Counted from the first letter of the stretch, positions 6,869 to 14,701 are shown. The stretch is DNA of 17,209 bases from Bacteroidia bacterium (GCA_025450095.1 JANWID010000198.1:1-17209); one strand, 5' to 3'. Numbers and translations are program-made. The notes: a model not told the origin generated them from the letters alone.

Positions 6869-9799
6869 ATGAAAAAAATTTCGAAATTTTTTATTATATT
6901 TCTGGTTATTATTATTCCATTGAATATTCAAGCACAAACTACTTTAACACCTTTTCCTTCACCTGGAATAAATATTAATAATTTGACATATTCTTCTGGT
7001 ACTTATCTTTTCTCTCATCCTTCTACAATTACTTCACCATCGAGTCCGAATACACCAATTGATTTTAGTAATCAATCCAATATTACCTATCAATCTGCAA
7101 AAGAAATTGTTTTAAAGGACGGATTTCAAGCACACGATTACTCTAGTAGTGGTCAGTTTTTAGCGAAAATTAATCCAAACCTTGATATGGTTTTAATTAC
7201 CCCTGATCCAGCAACATCGATTATAAATGGGGTGTTGTACGTTCCTAAATGGGAAAAATTAGAGCTGGCATTAAAGTTACCTTTAGAGTATCAAAATGCA
7301 ATTAACAGTTTTTTTTCTCATTATTGGTTACCAGGTAACCAAGTAAACCCTGCAACCGATCTGAATCCTTATGCCTTCGATTCCCTAGAAGTTCGATTTG
7401 ACTTAATTAAGCCAGATGGTACAACCCAGCTTACACGATGGGCATTTTTTATGAGACCAGGGATATATCCCACTAGTGCTGTTAGTGATGATTTAGTGGA
7501 AGATCCTACCAATGACTTCTATGATTATCCCTTTCGATTCCGGTTTGCTCCTGATGAATTGAGTAATGGAAACCCATGGACATTTACTGTTACAATTCGA
7601 AATCCTCAAGGCCTCCCGGGTTTTCCTCAATATATTTACACTGGGTTTTCATTTATTTGCGATCCTCCTTTAGCCAATAATCATGGTTTTTTACAAGTTG
7701 CATCAAATAATAGAACACTTCAATTTGAGAATGGTACTCCTTTTATTGCTATAGGAACAAATTTGGCAGATGTTCGCAAATGGGAAGCAGTTTCGCCAAA
7801 TCACTATCAAGAGTATCGACAAGGAGACCATATTCTTTTTCAGGAGGCAATTGAAAAGTTAGCATCCGCCGGTGGTAATTACATTCGTTCATGGTTATAT
7901 AAATACAACTTTGCTCCAGAATGGGAACATCTTGGTGTATATGATGCCTATACAAATTCTGTAAATTGTTGTCCAGATGGTTCATCAAATTATTTTGGAC
8001 GTTCCGGAAACAGACAATGGTCATGCTGGTTGTTTGATGAACTAGTTGAAAAATGCCGAGAAAATGGAGTTTATTTGCAACTTTGCCTTGATCCTTCAAC
8101 ACCTGGTACTGCATATCAAGATTTCCAATGGGGTGATCATACCTATGTAAGGAATTTTGTATATCCAACCGGAAGCGATCTTAATAATGACGGGATTCCG
8201 GATGCTCCGTATAATGCAAAGGAGTTTTATATTACCGATGGTGTAAATGACAGAGCTAATGATGGTGTAATGTATTATTGGAAAAGAAAATATAAATATA
8301 TTTTTAGCAGATGGGGATACAGCACAAATATTGCATCTTTTGAAACATTTAATGAATTTGATGGAACTTTAGGCTATTCTACTGCCACAACAAATGCAAT
8401 CAATGACGTTAATCACAAATTTATATCACCAGGAAACCCCAGCATAACCGTTTCCTCATGCCAAAACAATCTTTACACCTATAACGAAGATCTGTCAGTA
8501 CGATCAACAATATATGAATTTCATGATTACATCCTTTATTTTGCACAAGAAGAATTGGATGACAACAAACACCTATTTAATACTAGTTATACGCATTTTG
8601 AAACTAATAACCCGTCATCATACCATAGCTTATTTAATCACCCAAGGTTAGATTTTAATGACATACATAATTACGATGATGGGAGTGATGCAATCACAAA
8701 TAGGTTTAACACAATTCAAAATGTGTTATCAGTATTTCCTAATAATCCCAAACCAGTCATTATTGGAGAGTGTAGTACAGTTGGGAGAAGAACAATGTCA
8801 GATAACAATACTGATATTGATACTCATAATTACTATGAAAATAATGATGTCTCATTGCATAATGAAATTTGGAGCTCAGCCATGAGTGGTAGTATGGGTA
8901 CTGGATTAAGCTGGTGGTGGGAAAACTTATTTTGGTGGGATATGGGTATGCCAGAGAAATTTACATATGGAGGCGCAACAACTTTAATTTTGGGTGATCT
9001 TGATGATCAGAATCAGTTTACCATTGGTAGTATTTCAACTACTTTTACAAATACTACAAGTTATCATCAGTATAAACCTTTATCAGATTTTTTTTCATAT
9101 TTTGATTATACTCAGAATTTTCAATCCTTAATTTATACTGATCCTACCAATACTTTGGAAGTAATTTATAATGTACCGCTTTCAGGAAATGTTGGATACG
9201 GATGGGTGCATAATGTTTCTAATACCTGGCATACTAAATGGGTTATCGATCAAGCAAACAACTTCTTTGCAGCTAACGCAACCTGTTTTGATGCAAATAC
9301 TGACATTTTTGAACTAGAAGGATTATTGCCAAATGAAGACTACAAGGTTTCTTTCTTACCAACGAGGATGTCCGGACAGACTATTCCACCTCTCTTTTAT
9401 GGAACTGCTGTTCCTTGTGGAAATTCAGGGTGTCTTAGTGTGGATATGGATTTTACTCTAGGTTGTGATTCTACCAATTCCGATTTAGCTTTTTTAATTA
9501 CTTGTATGTCATGTTTGCAACTTAGAACAACCAATATACTTAGTTCTTCAAGTGATCAAAAAATTAAATTTAGTGTTGATGTTTTTCCAAATCCATCTCG
9601 AGGAACAATTATTTTAAATAGTACAGTGTATGATAATTACCAATGCGTTATTTACGACAGTAAGGGTAAAGAGTCTGGAAAGTTCGAATTTACAGGAACC
9701 AGTTATCAGATAGAACATTGTGACCTTTCCCCAGGTATTTATTTTATTAAAATTTCCTCCCAAAATCAAATAGAATATCAAAAATTAATTATTGAATAA
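6869..9799 (+). CDS. T9SS-sorted TIM-barrel glycoside hydrolase-like protein (GH5/clan A-like)
   Basis: A 976-residue exported, probably cell-surface glycan-degrading enzyme. It starts with a signal peptide (MKKISKFFIIFLVIIIPLNI-QAQ). A short 'three-coathanger' type segment follows (SAKEIVLKDGFQAHDYSSSG, ~76-95). Next is a DUF5060-like beta domain (~165-265), then a (beta/alpha)8-type region (~280-700). Putative catalytic residues are Glu496 in FETFNEFDG (acid/base) and Glu634 in VIIGECST (nucleophile). A DIHNYDD motif at 598-604 and YIRSWLY near 340 are also typical of clan GH-A. SWWWENLFWW (681-690) would line the substrate cleft. The final ~75 residues (VFPNPSRGTI...LSPGIYFIKI...KLIIE) are a type A T9SS sorting domain. 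It is 9 bp downstream of the SprB gene and 4 bp upstream of the next one, so they are likely one operon. The substrate is unknown. Confidence 0.8.
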   Translation: MKKISKFFIIFLVIIIPLNIQAQTTLTPFPSPGININNLTYSSGTYLFSHPSTITSPSSPNTPIDFSNQSNITYQSAKEIVLKDGFQAHDYSSSGQFLAKINPNLDMVLITPDPATSIINGVLYVPKWEKLELALKLPLEYQNAINSFFSHYWLPGNQVNPATDLNPYAFDSLEVRFDLIKPDGTTQLTRWAFFMRPGIYPTSAVSDDLVEDPTNDFYDYPFRFRFAPDELSNGNPWTFTVTIRNPQGLPGFPQYIYTGFSFICDPPLANNHGFLQVASNNRTLQFENGTPFIAIGTNLADVRKWEAVSPNHYQEYRQGDHILFQEAIEKLASAGGNYIRSWLYKYNFAPEWEHLGVYDAYTNSVNCCPDGSSNYFGRSGNRQWSCWLFDELVEKCRENGVYLQLCLDPSTPGTAYQDFQWGDHTYVRNFVYPTGSDLNNDGIPDAPYNAKEFYITDGVNDRANDGVMYYWKRKYKYIFSRWGYSTNIASFETFNEFDGTLGYSTATTNAINDVNHKFISPGNPSITVSSCQNNLYTYNEDLSVRSTIYEFHDYILYFAQEELDDNKHLFNTSYTHFETNNPSSYHSLFNHPRLDFNDIHNYDDGSDAITNRFNTIQNVLSVFPNNPKPVIIGECSTVGRRTMSDNNTDIDTHNYYENNDVSLHNEIWSSAMSGSMGTGLSWWWENLFWWDMGMPEKFTYGGATTLILGDLDDQNQFTIGSISTTFTNTTSYHQYKPLSDFFSYFDYTQNFQSLIYTDPTNTLEVIYNVPLSGNVGYGWVHNVSNTWHTKWVIDQANNFFAANATCFDANTDIFELEGLLPNEDYKVSFLPTRMSGQTIPPLFYGTAVPCGNSGCLSVDMDFTLGCDSTNSDLAFLITCMSCLQLRTTNILSSSSDQKIKFSVDVFPNPSRGTIILNSTVYDNYQCVIYDSKGKESGKFEFTGTSYQIEHCDLSPGIYFIKISSQNQIEYQKLIIE

Positions 9800-9803
9800 A
9801 ATA

Positions 9804-11414
9804 ATGCGACTATTATTTATTTTAATATTGACATTAATTGGATTTTGTGTAAATGGGCAATCAATTTATAAAAAGATGTTTGGAACTTTTAGTATATTTA
9901 ACTTTGAATTGGTTGAAATTGGAAATAGCAATGAATTTTTGATATCAAATCATAATACTATCAACGTAAAACATACTTTTTTTAAAATTGATGAATTTGG
10001 AAATCCATTTGATCAAAATTTTATTTACCAACCTATTGGAGGAAGTCAAGTGGGATCCCATAAATTTTACTTTAGAAATGATTCTGTTTATGACTTTATA
10101 GGACTTCATGCAGAAACAATAAACAATTATCCGTCTGTTGCTTTCATTTCAAGACGGGATTCTTCTTTACAGTCATCAATATTCTCAAAGTATTATTCTT
10201 GTCGCCCCAGTGCCCCTGGTATTTCATCTTGTATGAATTTTGATTCCACTTATGTTATTTCCGGAGGATATGGAATTGTTCCAGGCCAGTATTATCCTCT
10301 GATGTTTAAATTAGATACGGCTTTGAACATTAGCTGGAGTCGATATTACCAGGATTATGTTGGTTATGTTCAAAAAATTATTCAGGAGTCGAATGGTAAT
10401 TATTACCTGTTAATGCATTTGGCAAATGAGGGTATGGCATTAACCAAAACAGATTCACTTGGAACAATTTTGTGGTGTAAAAACTACAGTTCTGATTACC
10501 GATATGCAAATGGCATGATTTCTCTTACTTCTGATGAATTGATTATTTATGGTTACAAAAATCCTGTAAGCTCTAACCCTTATTGTCCTATTGAAGTTTT
10601 TATTAGCAAAATTGATTCTTTAGGAGATATTATTTGGTCTAAGAAGTACGGTGATAGTGTTAATACTTTTTACCGTATGGGAAATGAACCGGACATGTAT
10701 CTGGATATTGTATCACAAAACCGTTTGATTTTTACTGGTTGTTATAGGACTGCTAACAGTTCATACAACGACATTGTAATGATGTTGCTGGATACTTCAG
10801 GTAACATTCAGTGGGCTAGACGATATGGAAATAATTATTTCGATGAAGCCGGATCGATTTGTCACGAGGTTTCTGACGGCGGGTTTATTATAGGTGCGTA
10901 TAACAATTATCAAATCAATAATTTCCCACCTGTCCAAAATATGGCAAATGTAACTGTTATAAAAACAGATTCTATGGGAATATCCGATGGCTGCATGGAA
11001 TATCCAGTTACAATATATTCAGAAGCTGATACTCCTCTGGTTACAAATTTATCCTGGAGTATTTATGTAGATAGCATTGTTACAGAAGTTCCCAGTACCA
11101 TGATTGATACGACCGGAACGCCAACCCGGAATGAAAATATGTGTACGTTTGTTTCTTTACCTAAGGAAGAATCTGTAAATTCAATCGTTGAAGTTTTTCC
11201 AAATCCGTCTGATGGTGCCTTTTCAATTAAATCTGATAACGTGATTGAATCAATACAGGTGACTGATATTTCTGGAAGAATAGTATTTAAAAAAGATATC
11301 ATTAACGCATTTGAGTACAGAATAAATATTCCGAATCTCCAGGCAGGAGTATATTCAACTGCTGTTGTAACGGAAAAAAGAGTAACTGTTGTTAAATGTG
11401 TGGTGAGGAATTGA
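9804..11414 (+). CDS. T9SS-sorted secreted protein with propeller-like repeats
   Basis: A 536-residue exported protein of unknown function. The ATG at 9804, 4 bp after the previous stop, opens a signal peptide (MRLLFILILTLIGFCVNGQS); an in-frame TTG at 9792 overlaps the previous gene and is less likely. The body holds repeated strands of the form K-(T/I)-DSLG-xI-W-(C/S)-K-x-Y, for example TDSLGTILWCKNY, IDSLGDIIWSKKYG and DTSGNIQWARRYG. This is the pattern of beta-propeller-like repeats found in many Bacteroidota T9SS substrates. The last ~80 residues (VEVFPNPSDGAF...LQAGVYSTAVV...) form a T9SS type A sorting domain. It is probably surface-bound or released through T9SS after signal-peptide-led export. 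No catalytic motif is visible. Confidence 0.8.
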   Translation: MRLLFILILTLIGFCVNGQSIYKKMFGTFSIFNFELVEIGNSNEFLISNHNTINVKHTFFKIDEFGNPFDQNFIYQPIGGSQVGSHKFYFRNDSVYDFIGLHAETINNYPSVAFISRRDSSLQSSIFSKYYSCRPSAPGISSCMNFDSTYVISGGYGIVPGQYYPLMFKLDTALNISWSRYYQDYVGYVQKIIQESNGNYYLLMHLANEGMALTKTDSLGTILWCKNYSSDYRYANGMISLTSDELIIYGYKNPVSSNPYCPIEVFISKIDSLGDIIWSKKYGDSVNTFYRMGNEPDMYLDIVSQNRLIFTGCYRTANSSYNDIVMMLLDTSGNIQWARRYGNNYFDEAGSICHEVSDGGFIIGAYNNYQINNFPPVQNMANVTVIKTDSMGISDGCMEYPVTIYSEADTPLVTNLSWSIYVDSIVTEVPSTMIDTTGTPTRNENMCTFVSLPKEESVNSIVEVFPNPSDGAFSIKSDNVIESIQVTDISGRIVFKKDIINAFEYRINIPNLQAGVYSTAVVTEKRVTVVKCVVRN

Positions 11415-11467
11415 GATAATAATTTTGGTAAAATTGTAAAGGTTGAGATGTCTTAGCCCCCTAAATA

Positions 11468-11611
11468 GCTGGACAAATTGTCAACAAACAAGTGTTACAA
11501 ATGAATGATGGGACCATTAAGTTAAACCTGGAAGCTGAAGCAAAAGGAACTTATAATGCTGTATTGAGTAATTCAAAGAAAAGCTATAGCGGTAAAATTG
11601 TTTTTGAATAG
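11468..11611 (+). pseudogene. Orphan T9SS C-terminal sorting-domain remnant
   Basis: In one frame this reads AGQIVNKQVLQMNDGTIKLN, then LEAEAKGTYNAVLSNSKKSY, then SGKIVFE and stop. That is the second half of a standard type A sorting domain. An in-frame TAA at 11462-11464 cuts it from anything upstream, and no start codon or signal peptide precedes it. Just upstream, AAGGTTGAGATGTCT (KVEMS) may be a further decayed piece of the same domain. It is best read as the leftover 3' end of a third T9SS-substrate gene that has lost its body. Confidence 0.7.
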
Positions 11612-11640
11612 TTATTATTATTTTTATTGTGAGTGATTTT

Positions 11641-11666
11641 CGGCCTTATTAATAATGGTCCTTTTT
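11641..11666 (+). terminator. Possible weak terminator
   Basis: The palindrome TTATTAATAA (11646-11655) is flanked by partly complementary GGCC and GGTCC and followed by CTTTTT at 11661-11666. The stem is imperfect, with a bulged T, so this is a tentative call. It could end transcription of the exported-protein block. Confidence 0.3.
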
Positions 11667-11739
11667 ATATGAGTAACAATGACAGGTCTTTTTGGGAAAC
11701 GAGTTTTGAGCCTGTCAAATTCCTCTAAAGAAATCTTCT

Positions 11740-11881
11740 TCTCAACCAGGGAGCCGAATCAACGGTGAGTTATCATTTGACCCGATTCACACTTGAGAAG
11801 ATCCTGGCGGTGGCTTCAAACCATAAGCAGGCAGCTATTTCAAATAATATCCGGCTTAATATAGTAGGGATTAATATGTGA
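11740..11881 (+). pseudogene. Second copy of the 3' end of the GT4 gene (direct repeat copy 2)
   Basis: 11740-11865 matches 3939-4064 in the same orientation without gaps. It reads LNQGAESTVSYHLTRFTLEK, then ILAVASNHKQAAISNNIRLN, then IVGINM and a TGA at 11879-11881. It has no start and an upstream in-frame stop, so it is a gene remnant. Its reading frame is intact to a stop codon that differs from the one in the full gene. Several differences are amino-acid changes (A to T, SET to AVA, K to N). The stop codon is inside the regulatory element at 11878-11943, in the same position where the AraC stop lies in copy A. Confidence 0.85.
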
Positions 11882-11943
11882 ATGATGTAACTTTTCTCCA
11901 TTATTGTGTAATGCTCAATGGTTACTTCTTACAGACCTTTGTA
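11878..11943 (+). promoter_or_regulatory. Candidate regulatory/promoter element, copy B
   Basis: Ungapped match to 518-583, starting with the identical GTGAATGATGTAACT and ending ACCTTTGTA. The end lies 21 bp before the ATG of the beta-barrel gene at 11965, a sensible distance for a promoter and leader. The TTTG at 11938-11941 could be the -7 region; I see no clear TTTG-type -33 box, so an alternative sigma factor or activator-dependent promoter would be consistent. Confidence 0.5.
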
Positions 11944-11964
11944 GTTAACAAATTAAAATAACAA

Positions 11965-12648
11965 ATGAAAAAAATCAAAACAATTACACTAAGTTGTTTA
12001 ATTATAATTACAAGTTTGTTTTTAGCCCCCAATAAAGTACTCTCACAAAATGTGGAGTTTGGTGTAAGATTGATGCCAGTTGTTTCTTCGTTCAAAATGA
12101 AAAGCGAATCCGGAGGAAGTATCAAAGGTGAAGCCACTCTTGGCTGTGGCGTTGGTGCATTGTTAGGATTTAAAATTTCTGACCACTTTGGTTTCCAGAT
12201 TGAAGCTATTTATAATTCGTTAAACCAAAAGTATAAATCACAGGATGAAGAGCGGAAAATTAATCTCCGGTATTTTAACATTCCAATGTTATTTTCATTA
12301 CATACCGGCAAATCAAAATCTGTCAACTTCAATGTGGTTGCAGGGCCTCAATTGGGAATAAGTGCAGGAAGCAGCATAACCACTTCTGATTATAACAATC
12401 CTGATGTCGACGAACCCGTGCTTGCTGTTAAAAACGGTGACCTGGGTTTGGCATATGGTGGTGGAGTCGATTTTGCGCTTGATTCCGACAAGAAATTGCG
12501 ACTGGGTATTGGATACAGGGGTGTAATGGGTCTCATAGATATCAGCGACAATAGTAATACTACCATAACCGATTCTTATTATGTTCTGGAAAAAACAACA
12601 ATAAAAACAAATTCGGTTTATGTTGGGTTGTCCATTTTATTCTGGTAA
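11965..12648 (+). CDS. Outer-membrane beta-barrel (porin-family) protein
   Basis: A 227-residue protein with a signal peptide (MKKIKTITLSCLIIITSLFL, cleavage near VLSQ). Alternating amphipathic strands follow: VEFGVRLMPVVSSF, GALLGFKISDHFGFQIEAIYNS, LRYFNIPMLFSLHT, NFNVVAGPQLGISAGSS, LGLAYGGGVDFAL, LRLGIGYRGVMGL. It ends in VYVGLSILFW, an aromatic-terminated strand as in outer-membrane proteins. The pattern and length fit the eight-stranded OMP_b-brl_2 / PorT-like group. The ATG at 11965 starts 21 bp after regulatory element B. Its role is unknown; the following genes suggest an envelope-stress setting. Confidence 0.82.
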   Translation: MKKIKTITLSCLIIITSLFLAPNKVLSQNVEFGVRLMPVVSSFKMKSESGGSIKGEATLGCGVGALLGFKISDHFGFQIEAIYNSLNQKYKSQDEERKINLRYFNIPMLFSLHTGKSKSVNFNVVAGPQLGISAGSSITTSDYNNPDVDEPVLAVKNGDLGLAYGGGVDFALDSDKKLRLGIGYRGVMGLIDISDNSNTTITDSYYVLEKTTIKTNSVYVGLSILFW

Positions 12649-12731
12649 GTAATAGTTTTTGTAACAGTAAATCTTCACCCAATAGATACTCCATATTAAT
12701 TTCAAACAAAAATAAATAACTAGTAAAATCT

Positions 12732-13196
12732 ATGAAACAATTAAACAATATCCGTTTTACTTTAATAGCCTTCACTTTTTCAGCTTTTTTGATGGGTTGC
12801 CAATCTAATGAAGAAAAAAAAGCTGCCGCAGAAGAGAATGTAAGTGAAGCGAAGGAGGAACTCCGGGAAGTTAAGACTGAAGCAAACCAGGATGCTGCTA
12901 AACAAGCCAATGCTGAAGATTGGAAGGCATTTAAAACTGATGCAGAATTAAAAATAAAAGAAAATGATTCACGCATCGCCGAGCATAGGGAAAAAATGAA
13001 AAAATCCGGAAAAACGATGGATGCCATGCATGAAAAAAAGATAGCAAACCTGGAGGAAAAAAACAGGGAATTACAGCGAAAGCTTGACAATTATGATACT
13101 TCACAAAGTAATTGGGAATCATTTAAAACTGAATTTAACCATGATATGGATGAATTAGGTAAAGCTTTCAAAGACCTGACAGTTGATAATAAATAG
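12732..13196 (+). CDS. Coiled-coil lipoprotein (hypothetical)
   Basis: A 154-residue probable lipoprotein. The signal sequence ends in a lipobox, AFLMGC, with the acylated Cys at position 23. The mature part is almost entirely charged helix: EEKKAAAEENVSEAKEEL, then WKAFKTDAELKIKENDSRI, then LEEKNRELQRKLDNYD. Regular W-x-x-F-K repeats (WKAFKTD and WESFKTE) and a C-terminal MDELGKAFKDL are present. It is likely periplasmic or anchored to a membrane as a coiled coil. Similar small lipoproteins occur beside stress genes in Bacteroidota. The function is unknown. Confidence 0.75.
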   Translation: MKQLNNIRFTLIAFTFSAFLMGCQSNEEKKAAAEENVSEAKEELREVKTEANQDAAKQANAEDWKAFKTDAELKIKENDSRIAEHREKMKKSGKTMDAMHEKKIANLEEKNRELQRKLDNYDTSQSNWESFKTEFNHDMDELGKAFKDLTVDNK

Positions 13197-13219
13197 TTTG
13201 ATTAACGCAAACATTTGCG

Positions 13220-13600
13220 ATGATCAAAACCAATAATCTAATCTTTAAAAAGATGACGAACATGATAAGTCCTGAAATAGAAAAATCAAAATCATTTATT
13301 TCAGTAGAAATAATAGAATATATTCCCAATTCCGTAGTAATAAAAACTATACTAAAAAAATCCACGGGAACAATCAGTGTCATGTCTTTTGATAGCGGTG
13401 AAGGTCTTACAGTAAAAACAAACCCATTTGACGTTTTTGTACAGATAATAGATGGGCAGGCTGAAATTGTAATTATTGATGTATCCAACACTTTGTTAAC
13501 CGGTCAATCCATTGTTATACCTGCCAATGCCTCAAATTTAGTAAGACCTCACGGGCGTTTCAAAATGATACAGACTGTTATCAAAAGCGGATACGAATAA
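13220..13600 (+). CDS. Small cupin-like protein
   Basis: A 126-residue soluble protein whose core reads as a single cupin barrel: ILKKSTGTISVMSFDSGEGL, TNPFDVFVQIIDGQAEIVI, LLTGQSIVIPANASNLVRPH. Canonical cupin metal ligands (H-x-H and a later H) are largely missing from the first motif, so a metal-dependent enzyme activity is doubtful. A binding or sensor role is equally possible. The ATG at 13220 is 23 bp after the lipoprotein gene; an internal ATG at 13262 (MISPEIEKSK) would remove 14 residues and gives a more typical start for the family. No signal peptide is seen. Confidence 0.7.
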   Translation: MIKTNNLIFKKMTNMISPEIEKSKSFISVEIIEYIPNSVVIKTILKKSTGTISVMSFDSGEGLTVKTNPFDVFVQIIDGQAEIVIIDVSNTLLTGQSIVIPANASNLVRPHGRFKMIQTVIKSGYE

Positions 13601-13653
13601 TAACAGGGCTGTCATTTACGATATACAATTAATCCTTTCCAATAAATCAAGCA

Positions 13654-13848
13654 ATGCTAAAACCACTTCCTCCGACTGACGCCGAAAAAATATGGCTGGA
13701 TCAAAAATCAAAATTAAAAAAAATGTTTACTTATCTTACCGAGGATGACTTTAAAGCTGCAGGAGGTAAGGAAATTATTATGAATAACCTCCAAATTTCA
13801 CTCGGTAAAACAAAGTCCGAGCTTGAAGCCCTGATTGCAACGCTCTAA
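13654..13848 (+). CDS. CsbD-like general stress protein
   Basis: A 64-residue protein with the CsbD pattern: W-x-x-x-K-x-K-L-K at the start (IWLDQKSKLKKMF), then LTEDDFKAAGGKE, then a second helix ending LGKTKSELEALI. CsbD proteins are abundant, small and stress-induced; their biochemical role is not known. The first five to ten residues (MLKPLPPTDAE) are unlike the usual MN-x-x-x-I-x-G-x-W start, so the sequence is a divergent member. Confidence 0.65.
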   Translation: MLKPLPPTDAEKIWLDQKSKLKKMFTYLTEDDFKAAGGKEIIMNNLQISLGKTKSELEALIATL

Positions 13849-13890
13849 CCTTTCGTTATTCAGTTATCATTACTAAAATATCAAAAACCT

Positions 13891-14046
13891 ATGAATAATC
13901 TTCTCTATATAGTAGCTGTTGTGTTGGTTGTACTCTGGGCAATTGGATATTTTGCTTATAGTGCAGGTGGCATCATTCACATTCTTCTTGTTATTGCCGT
14001 TATAGCAGTATTGCTGAAAATTATCAGAGGTGATAAAATTATTTAA
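13891..14046 (+). CDS. lmo0937-type small membrane protein
   Basis: A 51-residue protein. It reads MNNLLYIVAVVLVVLWAIGY, then FAYSAGGIIHILLVIAVIAV, then LLKIIRGDKII: two transmembrane helices joined by a short loop containing the conserved YSAGGIIH, ending in a basic tail. This matches the lmo0937/DUF5670 family, small integral membrane proteins often found next to CsbD and YtxH genes. It lies 42 bp after the CsbD-like gene and 35 bp before ytxH-like. A role in membrane stress is suggested by context only. Confidence 0.85.
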   Translation: MNNLLYIVAVVLVVLWAIGYFAYSAGGIIHILLVIAVIAVLLKIIRGDKII

Positions 14047-14081
14047 CAGTTGAATCTAAATCATAGTAAATAAATTCAAAA

Positions 14082-14360
14082 ATGAAATCAAACAAAGTAT
14101 TATTAGGTGTACTGGCAGGCGTTGCCGCAGGAGCATTATTGGGAGTCTTAATGTCATCCGACAAAGGTTCAAAAATTCGTAAACAACTTAACGATCTGGG
14201 TGAAGGATATGCTGGTGATTTAAAAAGGAAGTTCAATGAACTTACTGATTCTGTAACCAACAAATTCGAAAATGAACAAAAGTCAGTAGAAAGAATTGCA
14301 ACAAGAGTGAAATCTGTTACTGAAGAATCTAAGAAAGATGTCATGAACGGAACTGTATGA
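14082..14360 (+). CDS. YtxH domain-containing protein
   Basis: A 92-residue protein with an N-terminal glycine-rich membrane segment (VLLGVLAGVAAGALLGVLMS), followed directly by SSDKGSKIRKQL, the classic YtxH start ('GxLFAPxxGxxxR' equivalent). A charged amphipathic helix fills the rest. YtxH proteins are general-stress membrane proteins of unknown biochemical role. The stop codon overlaps the next gene (ATGA), so the two are translationally coupled. Confidence 0.85.
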   Translation: MKSNKVLLGVLAGVAAGALLGVLMSSDKGSKIRKQLNDLGEGYAGDLKRKFNELTDSVTNKFENEQKSVERIATRVKSVTEESKKDVMNGTV

Positions 14361-14653
14361 ATTCAACAGAAAATCGGGAACCCGTTGTTAATTCATTAAA
14401 TTATAAATTCGATCAAATAAAAAGTTGGATTTGTGATTTAGTAGGTCATCGCTGGCGATATAAGGATTACAGCAATTATATGAAAGCAAATGGTGATCCG
14501 TACGATTTTCAGGCATCAAGGAATTGCATCCGATGCGGCCAGTATGCATATTTTCATGAATCCTGGAAAATCGGAGATAAGTCAATTCATGATAATGAAA
14601 GCGACTTTCGGTCATCGCCTGAAATAATAATTAATAAGATAATTTATTCGTGA
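14357..14653 (+). CDS. Small zinc-ribbon-like protein, coupled to the YtxH gene
   Basis: A 98-residue unassigned protein. It contains C-DLVGH-RW near residues 26-32 and NCIRCGQYAYF near 56-66. The C-x3-GH plus C-x2-C arrangement resembles the four zinc ligands of short zinc-ribbon or DUF1660-type proteins found on phages and in small bacterial genes. The rest is polar with no signal peptide or membrane helix. The start ATG shares ATGA with the YtxH stop, showing coupled translation, and the gene is the last before a strong terminator. Confidence 0.7.
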   Translation: MNSTENREPVVNSLNYKFDQIKSWICDLVGHRWRYKDYSNYMKANGDPYDFQASRNCIRCGQYAYFHESWKIGDKSIHDNESDFRSSPEIIINKIIYS

Positions 14654-14665
14654 TTATGTTGTAGC

Positions 14666-14701
14666 CGGCTCTCTCATGAAAAATGGGAGAGCTGTTTTTT
14701 T
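14666..14701 (+). terminator. Rho-independent terminator
   Basis: A 12-bp stem (CGGCTCTCTCAT at 14666-14677 with ATGGGAGAGCTG at 14683-14694, two G-U pairs) closes a GAAAA loop, followed by seven T residues at 14695-14701. It ends the beta-barrel/stress gene run, 13 bp after its last stop codon. Confidence 0.9.

Noticed and set aside
7749..8168. Minus-strand open frame within the glycoside hydrolase gene
   Set aside because: It is a shadow of the long, motif-bearing plus-strand frame.
3939..11865. Reading the long direct repeats as ends of a large composite transposon
   Set aside because: The repeats are glycosyltransferase coding sequence with no transposase, inverted ends or target duplication at their edges. 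A recombination or duplication origin fits better.
12560..13090. A 176-codon open frame on the minus strand across the coiled-coil lipoprotein gene
   Set aside because: Its Ser/Phe/Cys-rich product is the mirror of a Lys/Glu/Ala-rich helix on the plus strand. It shows no domain, and the plus-strand frame has a lipobox and sensible spacing.
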